NCBI RefSeq assembly: GCF_963667405.1
Contig: NZ_OY763408.1
Span: 1,945,757 to 2,009,756, forward strand
Direction: 5' to 3'
From: an uncultured Sphaerochaeta sp.
GTDB taxonomy: Bacteria; Spirochaetota; Spirochaetia; Sphaerochaetales; Sphaerochaetaceae
Length of the DNA stretch: 64,000 bases
Shown in pieces: positions 27,596 through 36,202 of this stretch. Position 1 is the first letter of the stretch. Each line of letters begins with the position of its first letter. The notes under the pieces were generated by a model. That model made no database searches. It was not told where the DNA came from and saw only the letters and a list, made by a program, of their open reading frames with translations. Both the position numbers and the translations under genes were made by a program.

Positions 27596-29596
27596 TTACA
27601 GGAATATCCTTGCCCCGACCTGGACTATGTGGTCAAAGACAGGGTCTTGCCATGAACCGAAGCCAGTGTCTCTACCATCATATTTCCCTTCGGTGATGAT
27701 GGGTCTCTCCCATACCGAGGTGAACCTATAGGAGCCGATAAGCTCAATCGGCATATCAGTAAGTTTCTTGGTTCCCTTGAAGAGCAGGGAGAAGGTGTGT
27801 TTGAAGGTGTTGGCCCAGAACTCTTTGAGAGGATAATTATCATCATCCCCATAGTCCATGAACTGCTCAACAGTATAGCCATATTGGCCGCTGCGTGCCT
27901 GGTACTTTGCCTGTACCTGTGCAGTCCAGCCCTTGGGAAGCCCAAGGTCTACCTGGACCAACAGCTCCTGGGAGTTTGGATCGAGGGGATAGCCGAGGTT
28001 CTCACCCTTGTTGACATAGGCGGTTTCTGCGGCTGTTTCGTAGATGTGATACTCGTTTCCAACCTGCTTGATCTCAGTTCTTCCATCAGGGGATGTCCAG
28101 GAAGAACCACTGCTGACATCTATCACCCAGTCAGAGCTGTTATCATCGGAATCGTAGTTTTTATAAATCTTTTTAGGACTACTGCTTGTATCTAGTCTAT
28201 ACGAGTTTTCATAATCAGATACTGTCTTGAATTCAGTAGGTGGAGGATTTGCCGTATCGTCATAATAATCCGTTGCATCAACCAACACCCCCGTATGCTC
28301 CAATATCGGATAATGCGCATAGAAGAAGGGAGCGATGTAGGTCCATTGGACCGTCAGGGTTGAGAAGGTTCCCACGGGAAGCGGGGTCACAAAGCCTGCC
28401 TGGAAGGCAAACATGTTTCTTGCTGCCTTGAGCATGGTGATGGGGTTGCCTATCACATTCATCTCAGTCATGCCCATGGACCCGTAGAACTTGGTCTTGT
28501 TGAGTTGGTAGGTGAAGTCGATTCCGGCAATCATATCATCAATATCACCCTGGTTGTTCTGCTGGAACATGTAGACAGTCAGGGGGTTGATGTAACTCAG
28601 CTCAAAGCGCTTCTGCCACACCATGGCCTCGTAGATGCCCAGGGTGAAGTTCTTGGTGAAGTCCACTTCCACCCGATGCCCACTGTAGTTGTTGTCAAAG
28701 CGGTAGTAGGGTTTGTCTTGCTGGTAGTCGTCGGAGAAGAATTCCTCACCGTCGAGCGTGTTGAGGGAGAACTTAGCCAGCGAGCCGTTTACCACCGCAT
28801 AGTGGAGCCAAGGGGCAAAGTCAATCTGGACATCGATGCCATCGAATGTCCGTGCACTGCCACTGAGCATGATGTTGTTGAGCCCCGGGCCCCAGTCACG
28901 CTTGACTGTGCCCCAACGGAGCTGGACACTCCCATCGAAGAAGGAGGCGGAAAGCTCCGGATTGACGGTAAGACCGGTATAGAAAGCATCACCGGGGATG
29001 TCACGCAACTGGTGGCCACCCTGCAGAAGCTGGTTGTAAAAACCCTCGCCGGGAATGGTGAACTCAGTGGGGAGGAATACATTGGAATTCAGCTTGTCCA
29101 CCGTAAGACCGAAGTCCATGTTGTAGGAGATGTTCTGTCCCAGATCGCCCCTGAGGAAGGCAGTTGCCGAATTGCGCGAATCATACTGCCTGAGGGAAAG
29201 ACTTCCCGTCTGCAAGGTAGTGAATCGAACACCCATGGATGCACCCATATCCTTCTCTTCATCATAGGTGCGGAAAAAGCCGGTGGAGAAAATGTCATCA
29301 AAAGATGAGGGTTCCTTGCCATAGGAAAGCTGAAGCTCCTGCTTGAGCTCTTTGAGATCTTCCGCCTCATAGCGCGCCAGCGTTCCCGACTGACTCTCAA
29401 TTTGAGAGAGTAGGTTCAGGATTCGGTCTGCACTGTATGGCTTCACGGCAACCTGCCGCTCGATCAAGCCACGGAGCTCGGCATTTGCCAGCACCTGGTA
29501 GACGCGATGGTCTACCGGCACTGAAATATGCTGGGCTGCAGTGAGCGGGGCGATGATGCACAGAACCAAGAGGACGATGGGAAGAAGACGTTTCAT
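27596..29596 (-). CDS. Wzi-like capsule-assembly outer-membrane protein (copy 2)
   Basis: A 666-residue exported protein with a signal peptide ending near LTAAQ and an alpha-helical region (about residues 25-95), then a long barrel-type region. RDWGPGLNNIMLSG near residue 238 matches the WGPG motif of Wzi-like proteins and of the gene at 23245-24957. The helical part before the barrel also resembles Wzi, where helices plug the pore and bind polysaccharide. The last residues are ...GARIFL, a hydrophobic barrel end. A charged insert with Asp-Ser repeats lies near residues 455-490. It lies between the secreted unknown and the GT2 gene, 15-16 bases apart. Confidence 0.83.
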   Translation of the reverse strand: MKRLLPIVLLVLCIIAPLTAAQHISVPVDHRVYQVLANAELRGLIERQVAVKPYSADRILNLLSQIESQSGTLARYEAEDLKELKQELQLSYGKEPSSFDDIFSTGFFRTYDEEKDMGASMGVRFTTLQTGSLSLRQYDSRNSATAFLRGDLGQNISYNMDFGLTVDKLNSNVFLPTEFTIPGEGFYNQLLQGGHQLRDIPGDAFYTGLTVNPELSASFFDGSVQLRWGTVKRDWGPGLNNIMLSGSARTFDGIDVQIDFAPWLHYAVVNGSLAKFSLNTLDGEEFFSDDYQQDKPYYRFDNNYSGHRVEVDFTKNFTLGIYEAMVWQKRFELSYINPLTVYMFQQNNQGDIDDMIAGIDFTYQLNKTKFYGSMGMTEMNVIGNPITMLKAARNMFAFQAGFVTPLPVGTFSTLTVQWTYIAPFFYAHYPILEHTGVLVDATDYYDDTANPPPTEFKTVSDYENSYRLDTSSSPKKIYKNYDSDDNSSDWVIDVSSGSSWTSPDGRTEIKQVGNEYHIYETAAETAYVNKGENLGYPLDPNSQELLVQVDLGLPKGWTAQVQAKYQARSGQYGYTVEQFMDYGDDDNYPLKEFWANTFKHTFSLLFKGTKKLTDMPIELIGSYRFTSVWERPIITEGKYDGRDTGFGSWQDPVFDHIVQVGARIFL

Positions 29597-29610
29597 ATGG
29601 CCGTTCCTAT

Positions 29611-30438
29611 TCAGTTTTCTATGGTCGCAAGCTGGTCAACGAACCAGTTCTGCAAGGCAGTGATACGCCGCTTGAAAGCGGACGGGAGATCAACCGTGAT
29701 GCCCAGCACCGAAACCTTGGGGTCACGATCCCTGATGGTAGTGAGAGCCATGAGCAAGAGGCCATCTTCCATCTGATAGGTGGCCATGCTGATCGTAAGC
29801 TGTTCTTTCTTCACAGCGGTAAAGATTCCCAATACCCGCATGGAACTGATGTTCTTGATCTCGACGAAGATCTCCTCATCAGTGTTGGTGTAGGTGTGCA
29901 GATAACGGTTTCCCCCAAAGGAGGAGTCGCGCTGGTAGACGTAGTTCTGCAGGGAGTACGGAAAGCTCGTGGCAATAGGATCAGGAAGCAGGTTGTTCAG
30001 ATTCTTGTCATCCTCCATGTAGGAAGACTTTTCGATCAGAACCTTGGGCTTGTTCCCGGCCCTCCAGGAAATATAGGTAATTCCCTCTTGGGTGGAAATG
30101 GCCCGAATCTTGTTGAAAATGGCCAGCTGTCTGGTCTTCGTATCCATAGCTTTGAGCTTGGGGCCATAGGGGATGTAACTTACTGCAGCAATGGAGAACC
30201 CACCCTCGGCATTCTGGGCTTGTGCAGCACGTTTGGCGGCTTCAGTACCCGGCACCACATAGGGAAGGATGCTTCCTCCCCCGATTGTGCTGCCGTCAAC
30301 AATCACCCCGCCAAGCAACTCCTGGTACTCAGCCTCACTGAGGCTGGGAAGAGCCTCCCGAATATCTGCCTCAGCTGCCCATGCACCTGAACAACTCAGG
30401 CTCAACAACAGCATCAGCACAAAAGCACGTACTTTCAT
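29611..30438 (-). CDS. Secreted protein of unknown function in the polysaccharide block
   Basis: A protein of about 275 residues with a clear signal peptide (cut near GAWAAEAD). I do not recognise the family. The mature part contains LPSLSEAEYQELLGG, a GSTIGGGSILPYVVPG loop and YLHTYTNTDEEIFVEI; it has no cysteines and no membrane helix after the signal, so a periplasmic or outer-leaflet location is likely. The ATG at 30438 is chosen because GGGGAG lies six bases upstream. It lies 14 bases before the Wzi-like gene and just after the glycosylphosphotransferase gene, so it may help glycan export. That is inference from position. Confidence 0.75.
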   Translation of the reverse strand: MKVRAFVLMLLLSLSCSGAWAAEADIREALPSLSEAEYQELLGGVIVDGSTIGGGSILPYVVPGTEAAKRAAQAQNAEGGFSIAAVSYIPYGPKLKAMDTKTRQLAIFNKIRAISTQEGITYISWRAGNKPKVLIEKSSYMEDDKNLNNLLPDPIATSFPYSLQNYVYQRDSSFGGNRYLHTYTNTDEEIFVEIKNISSMRVLGIFTAVKKEQLTISMATYQMEDGLLLMALTTIRDRDPKVSVLGITVDLPSAFKRRITALQNWFVDQLATIEN

Positions 30439-30452
30439 CAACAACTCCCCGC

Positions 30453-31826
30453 CTAATAGGCGTTCTCATTCACAAAACCCCTGAAGAAGGTAAAGAGCAC
30501 AATCTTCAGATCAAACAGGATATTCCAGTTGCGGATATAGTAGAGGTCAAACTCAATCCGGCGCTCAAGCGAAGTGTTCCCTCTCCATCCGTTTACCTGA
30601 GCCCATCCCGAGATGCCAGCTTTCGCCCGATGGCGCATCCTATAGCCGGGGATCTCGGTGTTGAACTTCTCCACCAGCTCGGGGCGTTCCGGTCTTGGAC
30701 CGATCAGGCTCATCGAACCGCCAATGACATTGAACAACTGGGGCAGCTCATCAAGACTGGTCCTTCTCAGGAATCGCCCTATCCTGGTCACCCTCGGGTC
30801 ATTCTCCTCAGTCCAATGGGCAGTACCCTCGGGAATATCCGTACGCATACTTCTGAACTTGTACATGGTAAAGATTTTCTCGTCCTTGGTCACCCGTTTT
30901 TGCTTGAAAATAACGGGTCCTGGCGAAGAAAACTTTACTATGAGCGCAATTGCCAGCAAGAAGGGCGAAATCAGGATCACCCCAAGGGAACAGGCAACAA
31001 TATCAAACAATCGCTTGACCACCTTCTGGAAGAACCCCATATCAGCGGCATTGAGCGTTAGCAGCGGTATCCAGCGGAAGTCGGAAATCTGCGTCCCAAT
31101 ATACGACTCCGGCAGCGAGGGCAGCATGACCACTTTCTCGTTGAGCAAGTCCAGGGCCTGGGCTACCATCCTCTCCTGTTGGTCATACTCTCTACCCGGA
31201 TATCCTATGACCACAAGATCCGGTTGGGTTTGCTCAACAGCCTCACGCAGAGTCCTCGCCTTGACCTGTTTCGCACCCCCGATGTGTGTCCCTACCCCAT
31301 CGTATTGGCCGACCAACTTGATACCCTGCGTCCTTCTGCTGTGCAGAGCCTTCTCGTATCGCTCCAGCTTCTGTCCAAAGCCCACCAGAAGGATCCTTCT
31401 GGTATACTTGCCCTTTCGGTAACAAGCCTTGATGTGGCTGGAGATGATGGTTCTCTCGGTAACCAGGAAGACTACGATCAAGAAGTAGTGCAACCCGATG
31501 GCAATACGGCTGACCTTATCGGAGAAGAAGAAGTAGAGCACGATGACCAACAGCAGGAAAGCCTCGAAGGAGCTGAAGATGAGCTTGCTGGTCTCCTTCC
31601 GCCACGAGTGTTCAAGTTCCTCCACATACAAACCATTCTTACTCAGAAAAAAGATGTTGAACGTAAGAACAAACACGGAGAGCTGAATGAACAAATCAAA
31701 CGATGCCAGACGCCCACCAGGGAGAATATAGAAACGCAAATAACCAGCAAGCAACCAAGAGAGGAGGACAGCCAAGCTGTCCCACGTCACTTTCAAAGCC
31801 AACAATGCCCTATTCCCATTCTTCAT
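30453..31826 (-). CDS. Polyprenyl glycosylphosphotransferase (WcaJ/WbaP family)
   Basis: A 457-residue initiating enzyme of exopolysaccharide synthesis: it moves a sugar 1-phosphate from a nucleotide sugar to undecaprenyl phosphate. There are four N-terminal helices, then a Rossmann-like CoA-binding region (ILLVGFGQKLERYEKAL near residue 145), one more membrane segment and the catalytic domain. That domain carries KRLFDIVACSLGVILISP (270s), KQKRVTKDEKIFTMYKFRSM, RRTSLDELPQLFNVI and LIGPRPERPELV, then KAGISGWAQVNG. These are the complete signatures of the bacterial sugar transferase domain. It marks the block as lipid-linked glycan synthesis. Confidence 0.96.
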   Translation of the reverse strand: MKNGNRALLALKVTWDSLAVLLSWLLAGYLRFYILPGGRLASFDLFIQLSVFVLTFNIFFLSKNGLYVEELEHSWRKETSKLIFSSFEAFLLLVIVLYFFFSDKVSRIAIGLHYFLIVVFLVTERTIISSHIKACYRKGKYTRRILLVGFGQKLERYEKALHSRRTQGIKLVGQYDGVGTHIGGAKQVKARTLREAVEQTQPDLVVIGYPGREYDQQERMVAQALDLLNEKVVMLPSLPESYIGTQISDFRWIPLLTLNAADMGFFQKVVKRLFDIVACSLGVILISPFLLAIALIVKFSSPGPVIFKQKRVTKDEKIFTMYKFRSMRTDIPEGTAHWTEENDPRVTRIGRFLRRTSLDELPQLFNVIGGSMSLIGPRPERPELVEKFNTEIPGYRMRHRAKAGISGWAQVNGWRGNTSLERRIEFDLYYIRNWNILFDLKIVLFTFFRGFVNENAY

Positions 31827-31849
31827 ACGATATCCGTTTCCTCACTCGT

Positions 31850-33541
31850 TCAGCTTCCGGTTGTCCGGTAAAACAGTCGTTTGGCAAGAGACCGCCGTTT
31901 GCTCCCCCTGGGGAAAAGACGCAGCAACAGGCCCTGCTTCCCAGGGGAAGCCGTGCTCGTCTGCACCATCGTCAACAAGCGGTCATAAAATTCACTGGTC
32001 CGGGCATAATGCCAGAACTCGTGGGCAAAATCTGAATCCGGTGCATCCCAAGGTTTCTCAAACCCTGCATAATGCACAATTTTTGGATGCCTTCTGGCCT
32101 CCAGATACTCCTGAAGCACAGCATAGGGACCTGCCTCGATGATAGGCAGTCTCCTATGGTTGCAATCAACCACAAGATTCCACTCCATCGGTAACGTAAG
32201 ATAGTGTCCCCGACACTCCTTGTTCAGGATATCCTGGTCATTGTAGCGATACTTGCGCTCCCCTGCCAAGCCAATCCAGTCATCGACAGAGTGGAGCGAG
32301 CGCATCTTATCCAAGTCAAGTACCAGCACCCCAGCCTGATGGTATGCTTCGCCTTCCCCCAGTCCAATCACCTTGGAAAGATAGGGGCCAAGATCGGGAT
32401 CCAAACCACCTGCGAGGGCTGGAATCTCCACATCAATGGTTGCCCCCAGAACCTGTCCCTGCAGATCCACTGCAGCAAGCTTTGCCACATCCTCAAGGAT
32501 GACGGTATCACAATCGAGATAGAGCACTTTGCGGTACTGGGGAAGAATATCGGCGATGAGGAATCGGTAATAGGTCTCCAGACTGATATGGTCAGCAGGA
32601 TTCTTCTGCAGCTGCCTGCCGGCAAGCAGTGCCTTTGGGTTGAAAAACCTCAGCTTTGCCTGGGCAAACCGCGAAACCAACAGCTCCAAGCGGGCCTTGG
32701 AGAATTCGCTGATATCCGATTCAAGGACGATGATGTCATAGAAGCGGGATGGATCAGTGTGTTCCAGCAGGGAGTTCATGCACACTCCGAGTGCGGGCGC
32801 AAACTTCTCATTGGAGGCAAACACCACCGTGATTGCACCCTCTTTCCACTGTGGAAGGGAGAGTTCAGTGGAAGCATTGAGGATGGAGACAGAGCCAAGC
32901 CGCTTCACACGCAAGGAAGGAGGCGCGTTGAGGAAGGCAGTGAAGAGCAAGGGAAAGAAGGTACGCAATGAACGTACACGTCCGACATCCACCTTGCCAA
33001 GGTCAAATCCATCAAGGAAAGCTTGTGCCACCGATCTGACAAAGCCTGCAAACTCTTTGGCAAGTGAAGCTTCCATGAACCAAGCAACGGACTTGAGATA
33101 GTTTTTCTGATCCAGATAGGACAATGCAGACTCATGATAGTGGGGATAGCGGATCTTAAGAATGGAAAGCAACGTTTCCAAGTCTGATTCCTGCACATTG
33201 AGACGGCCCAGCAAATGGGTACGAACGGTTGTTTCCAGCCTCTCTTCCCTGCAGGTGAGCACCTGGTTGCCCTCAAGCAGAGCACGCAGACTCTTTTCAT
33301 CAAAGAGCCGATATGCAGCAATGGTCTTTTCAGTCAGGAAGGACTCCTGCACAGACACTTGTTCCGGATTCGGGCTGAGATGGACAGCATCACTGCTGAA
33401 AAGAAGGTATTCACCATCTGCAAGCGACACATCGGACAAAAAGGCAGAAGAAAAACAGCCAGTTTCACCTATCTCCGACTGAAGGGCGGAGCAAGAAGGA
33501 GGAAGCGCTGTCAGTGCATCACTGAGAACCAGAATGGACAT
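31850..33541 (-). CDS. GT8-family glycosyltransferase with long N-terminal extension
   Basis: A protein of about 563 residues. The C-terminal half is a GT8 (LgtC/GspA-like) domain: ITVVFASNEKFAPALGVCMN near residue 238, the metal-binding LYLDCDTVILED (DxD), NDQDILNKE, and HYAGFEKPWD near the end. The first 235 residues match nothing I recognise; they are mostly helical, with regularly spaced charged residues, and may bind the acceptor or a partner. The ATG at 33541 is chosen; the frame also has a TTG six bases upstream. Ribosome-site quality is poor. It is the first gene of the polysaccharide block. Confidence 0.87.
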   Translation of the reverse strand: MSILVLSDALTALPPSCSALQSEIGETGCFSSAFLSDVSLADGEYLLFSSDAVHLSPNPEQVSVQESFLTEKTIAAYRLFDEKSLRALLEGNQVLTCREERLETTVRTHLLGRLNVQESDLETLLSILKIRYPHYHESALSYLDQKNYLKSVAWFMEASLAKEFAGFVRSVAQAFLDGFDLGKVDVGRVRSLRTFFPLLFTAFLNAPPSLRVKRLGSVSILNASTELSLPQWKEGAITVVFASNEKFAPALGVCMNSLLEHTDPSRFYDIIVLESDISEFSKARLELLVSRFAQAKLRFFNPKALLAGRQLQKNPADHISLETYYRFLIADILPQYRKVLYLDCDTVILEDVAKLAAVDLQGQVLGATIDVEIPALAGGLDPDLGPYLSKVIGLGEGEAYHQAGVLVLDLDKMRSLHSVDDWIGLAGERKYRYNDQDILNKECRGHYLTLPMEWNLVVDCNHRRLPIIEAGPYAVLQEYLEARRHPKIVHYAGFEKPWDAPDSDFAHEFWHYARTSEFYDRLLTMVQTSTASPGKQGLLLRLFPRGSKRRSLAKRLFYRTTGS

Positions 33542-33547
33542 GGGCAA

Positions 33548-33785
33548 GGCAAGACCTCTCTATACACCATCAAACTATGCAGGTTTGCATCCTCTATATC
33601 CTAGCATAGAAGACGCGTAATCGGAACACCAAAGTGCAACACCAAACGATATACTTCAAGCGCTGGGGTTCTGGTCGGTCACGTTCATATCACAAATACA
33701 ACGCACCAAACCATTCACAATTACTCTACCTTAAAATGATTTATATGTACTTTAAGTTACAAAAACTCTACAACAGGATAAAAAT
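33548..33785. other. Intergenic region upstream of the polysaccharide block
   Basis: About 240 bases, markedly AT-rich in its second half, between the GT8 start and the terminator of the TrpR-like gene. A plausible minus-strand promoter for GT8 is -35 TTGGTG (33627-33632 on the + strand) and -10 TATGCT (33603-33608), 18 bases apart. A short inverted repeat ATGCA-GGTT-TGCAT lies just downstream near 33578-33591. A plus-strand reading frame here has no ribosome site and a composition unlike a real gene. Confidence 0.4.
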
Positions 33786-33812
33786 GAAGGGCCCGACGTA
33801 TCGGAACCCTTC
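33786..33812 (-). terminator. Rho-independent terminator after the TrpR-like gene
   Basis: Read on the minus strand, GAAGGG and CCCTTC pair around an inner CCGA/TCGG stem with a TACG loop and small internal bulges, followed by ATTTTTATC. It lies about 70 bases beyond the stop of the TrpR-like gene and insulates the polysaccharide block. Confidence 0.75.
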
Positions 33813-33881
33813 TCGTGCAGTCCGTAAACATACACGTCAGTTGCAGGAGCATTTTACAAAGCAGAGAACATACTTGCAACA

Positions 33882-34169
33882 CTAGATATGCAGGTGGTCA
33901 TCATAGCGATCGCTGAGCAGTCGCTTGCAGTACGAATCCTTTTGCTTCAGGATCTTGGAGCCACGGGTGATCTTGCACAAGGAAATGCCGTAGGAATTCG
34001 CGATCTCCCGCTGGGGCAGGCCTCGGTAGAGGTCCTTCATCAGATTCCATCTGAGCACCAGGTCCTTGCGCTCGCTGGGTGTCAGCATCTCCTCGAAGAG
34101 CTTCTTCATCTCCTCAGGATCGGTGGTCTTGGCGAAAATGCTGATCAGATCCTCATAGTTGGTATCCAT
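33882..34169 (-). CDS. YerC/YecD-type TrpR-superfamily DNA-binding protein
   Basis: A 95-residue protein matching the TrpR superfamily throughout. LTPSERKDLVLRWNLMKDLY (residues 30-49) is followed by a helix-turn-helix with LPQREIANSYGISLCKITRG (residues 51-70). YerC-like proteins share the Trp repressor fold, but most regulate unknown targets and need not bind tryptophan. GGAGG lies five bases before the ATG. It is a single gene divergent from the VIT1-type transporter, separated by about 110 bases, so it might control that gene or itself. No trp gene is nearby. Confidence 0.88.
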   Translation of the reverse strand: MDTNYEDLISIFAKTTDPEEMKKLFEEMLTPSERKDLVLRWNLMKDLYRGLPQREIANSYGISLCKITRGSKILKQKDSYCKRLLSDRYDDHLHI

Positions 34170-34280
34170 GTAGCCTCCATAACGGTTTCCTAATAGTACA
34201 AAGAGAAAGAGGTGCGGTCAAGCAAGCCCATTTGCAAAACGCCAATGCAGTGGCTATACTGCCTTCAAGGGAGACAGATC

Positions 34281-35159
34281 ATGGAAACCAAGCAATTGAG
34301 CAACAAAACCTTGCATGTCCTGCTATTGCTGCAAAAGGGCGAGCTGACCGAACATCTCATCTATGACAGGCTTTCCAAGCGCGTGAAAGACGAGCACAAC
34401 AGCAACGTACTCAAGCGCATCGGAGCCGAAGAACTCCGCCATGCCAAGATATGGGAAAACATCACCGGCAAGACAGCCAGACCAAACAAGGTGAAAGCAT
34501 GGTTCTACAGCTTCCTTGCTCTCTTGCTCGGCTATACCTTCGTACTGAAAAAAATGGAAAGAGGTGAAGACAAAGCCACCCGCTTCTATGCAAGCATCAT
34601 CGCAGAAGTTCCCCAAGCCAAGCAGATCAGCGAGGACGAGGACCGACATGAGCAACAATTGCTGGCAATGCTGGATGAAGAGCGGCTGCAGTACATCGGT
34701 TCGATGGTACTGGGACTCAGCGATGCGCTGGTAGAGCTTTCAGGTACCTTGGCAGGCCTTACCTTTGCCCTGCAGAACACCCGCCTCATCGCCCTCTCGG
34801 GCCTGATAACCGGCATCTCTGCAACCCTATCGATGGCAAGCAGCGAATATCTGTCGGCAAAGAACAGCGGGGACAAGAATGCTGCGAAGAGCAGTATGTA
34901 CACCGGCATCGCCTACCTCTTCACGGTGGCATTCATGGTACTCCCCTACCTTCTGTTTGAAAGTTATGTCCTTGCCTTGGCAGTGATGCTCGCAACGGTG
35001 GTGATAATCATCATGCTCTTTACGTATTACACTTCGGTAGCGAAAGACCTGCCCTTCGGCAGACGTTTCTTGGAAATGGCGGCCATCAGCCTTGGGGTTG
35101 CCGCCATATCGTTTGTGATCGGAATCCTGGTAAAGCGATTCCTGGGAATTGACATCTGA
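34281..35159 (+). CDS. VIT1/CCC1-family metal transporter with ferritin-like domain
   Basis: A protein of about 292 residues. The first 130 residues form a ferritin-like (rubrerythrin-type) domain with diiron motifs: KDEH, EELRH and SEDEDRHEQQ. The rest is a VIT1/CCC1 transporter with five predicted helices and the conserved GLSDALVELSGTLAGLTFAL and SMASSEYLSAK segments. Family members export or store iron or manganese, and the ferritin-like domain is thought to bind or sense the metal. GGGAG lies about eight bases before the ATG. The aldo/keto reductase start overlaps its stop by one base. Confidence 0.9.
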   Translation: METKQLSNKTLHVLLLLQKGELTEHLIYDRLSKRVKDEHNSNVLKRIGAEELRHAKIWENITGKTARPNKVKAWFYSFLALLLGYTFVLKKMERGEDKATRFYASIIAEVPQAKQISEDEDRHEQQLLAMLDEERLQYIGSMVLGLSDALVELSGTLAGLTFALQNTRLIALSGLITGISATLSMASSEYLSAKNSGDKNAAKSSMYTGIAYLFTVAFMVLPYLLFESYVLALAVMLATVVIIIMLFTYYTSVAKDLPFGRRFLEMAAISLGVAAISFVIGILVKRFLGIDI

Positions 35160-36112
35160 TGAAGTATCTTGATTTTGCGGGAAAAAAACTTTCCCAGATA
35201 GCACTCGGCTGCGACCACTATGGGGAAACCATCGCAGAAAGCACAGCCCTTGCCCAGCTTGACGTGTACGTGCAGGCAGGAGGAACCCTCCTCGATACCG
35301 CCCATATCTACGGACAGGAAAAGGCAGGAGGCCCTTCCACCAGCGAAACAGTGTTGGGCAAGTGGATGCACGCAAACGGCATGCGCGACAAGCTCGTTGT
35401 GGCCAGCAAAGGCTGTCATCCCTACAAAGAGGACATGCACAAGAGCAGGATCAATGAGAAGGACATGCTGCTGGACATCAGCCAGACGCTCGACCAGCTG
35501 AAGACCGACGTACTGGACATCTGGTTCTTCCACCGTGACAACCTGCAGATGGGAGCGGACGAGATCATCGACCTGGCATCCCTATTGGTTGAAAAAAAGC
35601 TGGTCAGAAACCTGGGAGCATCAAACTGGACCACAAAGCGCATCGAAGAGGCGAACACGTGGGCTAAGACCCACCACAAACCCACCTTTGCCATCAGTGA
35701 GATCCAGTGGAGCCTGGCCCACTGCACACCCGAAACATGGGGTGATGACACCCTGGTCTGCATGACTGAGGAACAAAGGCTTTGGTACGAGAAGCATAAC
35801 TTCCCGGTGATGTGCTTCGCCCCCCAGGCGAAAGGTCTCTTCTCAAAGGTCATTGCCGGCAAAACAGAGCAACTCAGCGTGCAAGCAAAAAACCGCTTCC
35901 TCACGCCCATCAACCTTGCTCTTGTCCCCAAGGTGGAAACACTTGCCAAGGAGCTGGACGTAAGCCCGGCAGCCATTGCCATGGCCTACCTGACCAGCCA
36001 GAAGAACCCAACCATACCCATAGCCGGCTCAAGCAAGGTCGGGCAAATCACTGAGACGCTTGCCGGAAGTGATCTTACCCTCACCGAGGAACATCTGGCC
36101 TACCTCGGCTAA
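35159..36112 (+). CDS. Aldo/keto reductase
   Basis: A 317-residue (beta/alpha)8 NADPH-dependent oxidoreductase. The catalytic tetrad is visible: Asp and Tyr in LLDTAHIYG (near residue 46), Lys in VVASKG (near 83) and His in WFFHRDN (near 122). NLGASNWTTKRIEEA and the C-terminal TIPIAGSSKVGQITE, which binds the cofactor phosphate, are also typical. It resembles the YcsN/YdhF-like branch more than aldose reductases. Translation is coupled to the metal transporter through a TGATG overlap. Substrate unknown. Confidence 0.9.
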   Translation: MKYLDFAGKKLSQIALGCDHYGETIAESTALAQLDVYVQAGGTLLDTAHIYGQEKAGGPSTSETVLGKWMHANGMRDKLVVASKGCHPYKEDMHKSRINEKDMLLDISQTLDQLKTDVLDIWFFHRDNLQMGADEIIDLASLLVEKKLVRNLGASNWTTKRIEEANTWAKTHHKPTFAISEIQWSLAHCTPETWGDDTLVCMTEEQRLWYEKHNFPVMCFAPQAKGLFSKVIAGKTEQLSVQAKNRFLTPINLALVPKVETLAKELDVSPAAIAMAYLTSQKNPTIPIAGSSKVGQITETLAGSDLTLTEEHLAYLG

Positions 36113-36122
36113 GCCTTGAATC

Positions 36123-36158
36123 CTCATTCCAGCCCCCTTGTGGAGGGGGGTGGATGAG
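36123..36158 (+). terminator. Long hairpin between the aldo/keto reductase and AEC genes
   Basis: The arms CTCATTCCAGCCCCC and GGGGGGTGGATGAG pair almost completely, with one mismatch and one bulge, around a TTGTGGA loop. No T-tract follows. It may be a processing or stabilising hairpin or a weak terminator of the metal-transporter transcript. Confidence 0.45.
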
Positions 36159-36202
36159 AATTCGGCTGAAAACGCTTGCCTCTCTGAGAGCAGACTTGTA
36201 GG

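Noticed and set aside
33634..33885. An 83-codon plus-strand frame between the GT8 and TrpR-like genes
   Set aside because: Composition is AT-rich and basic and unlike neighbouring proteins, there is no ribosome site, and it covers the terminator of the minus-strand gene.
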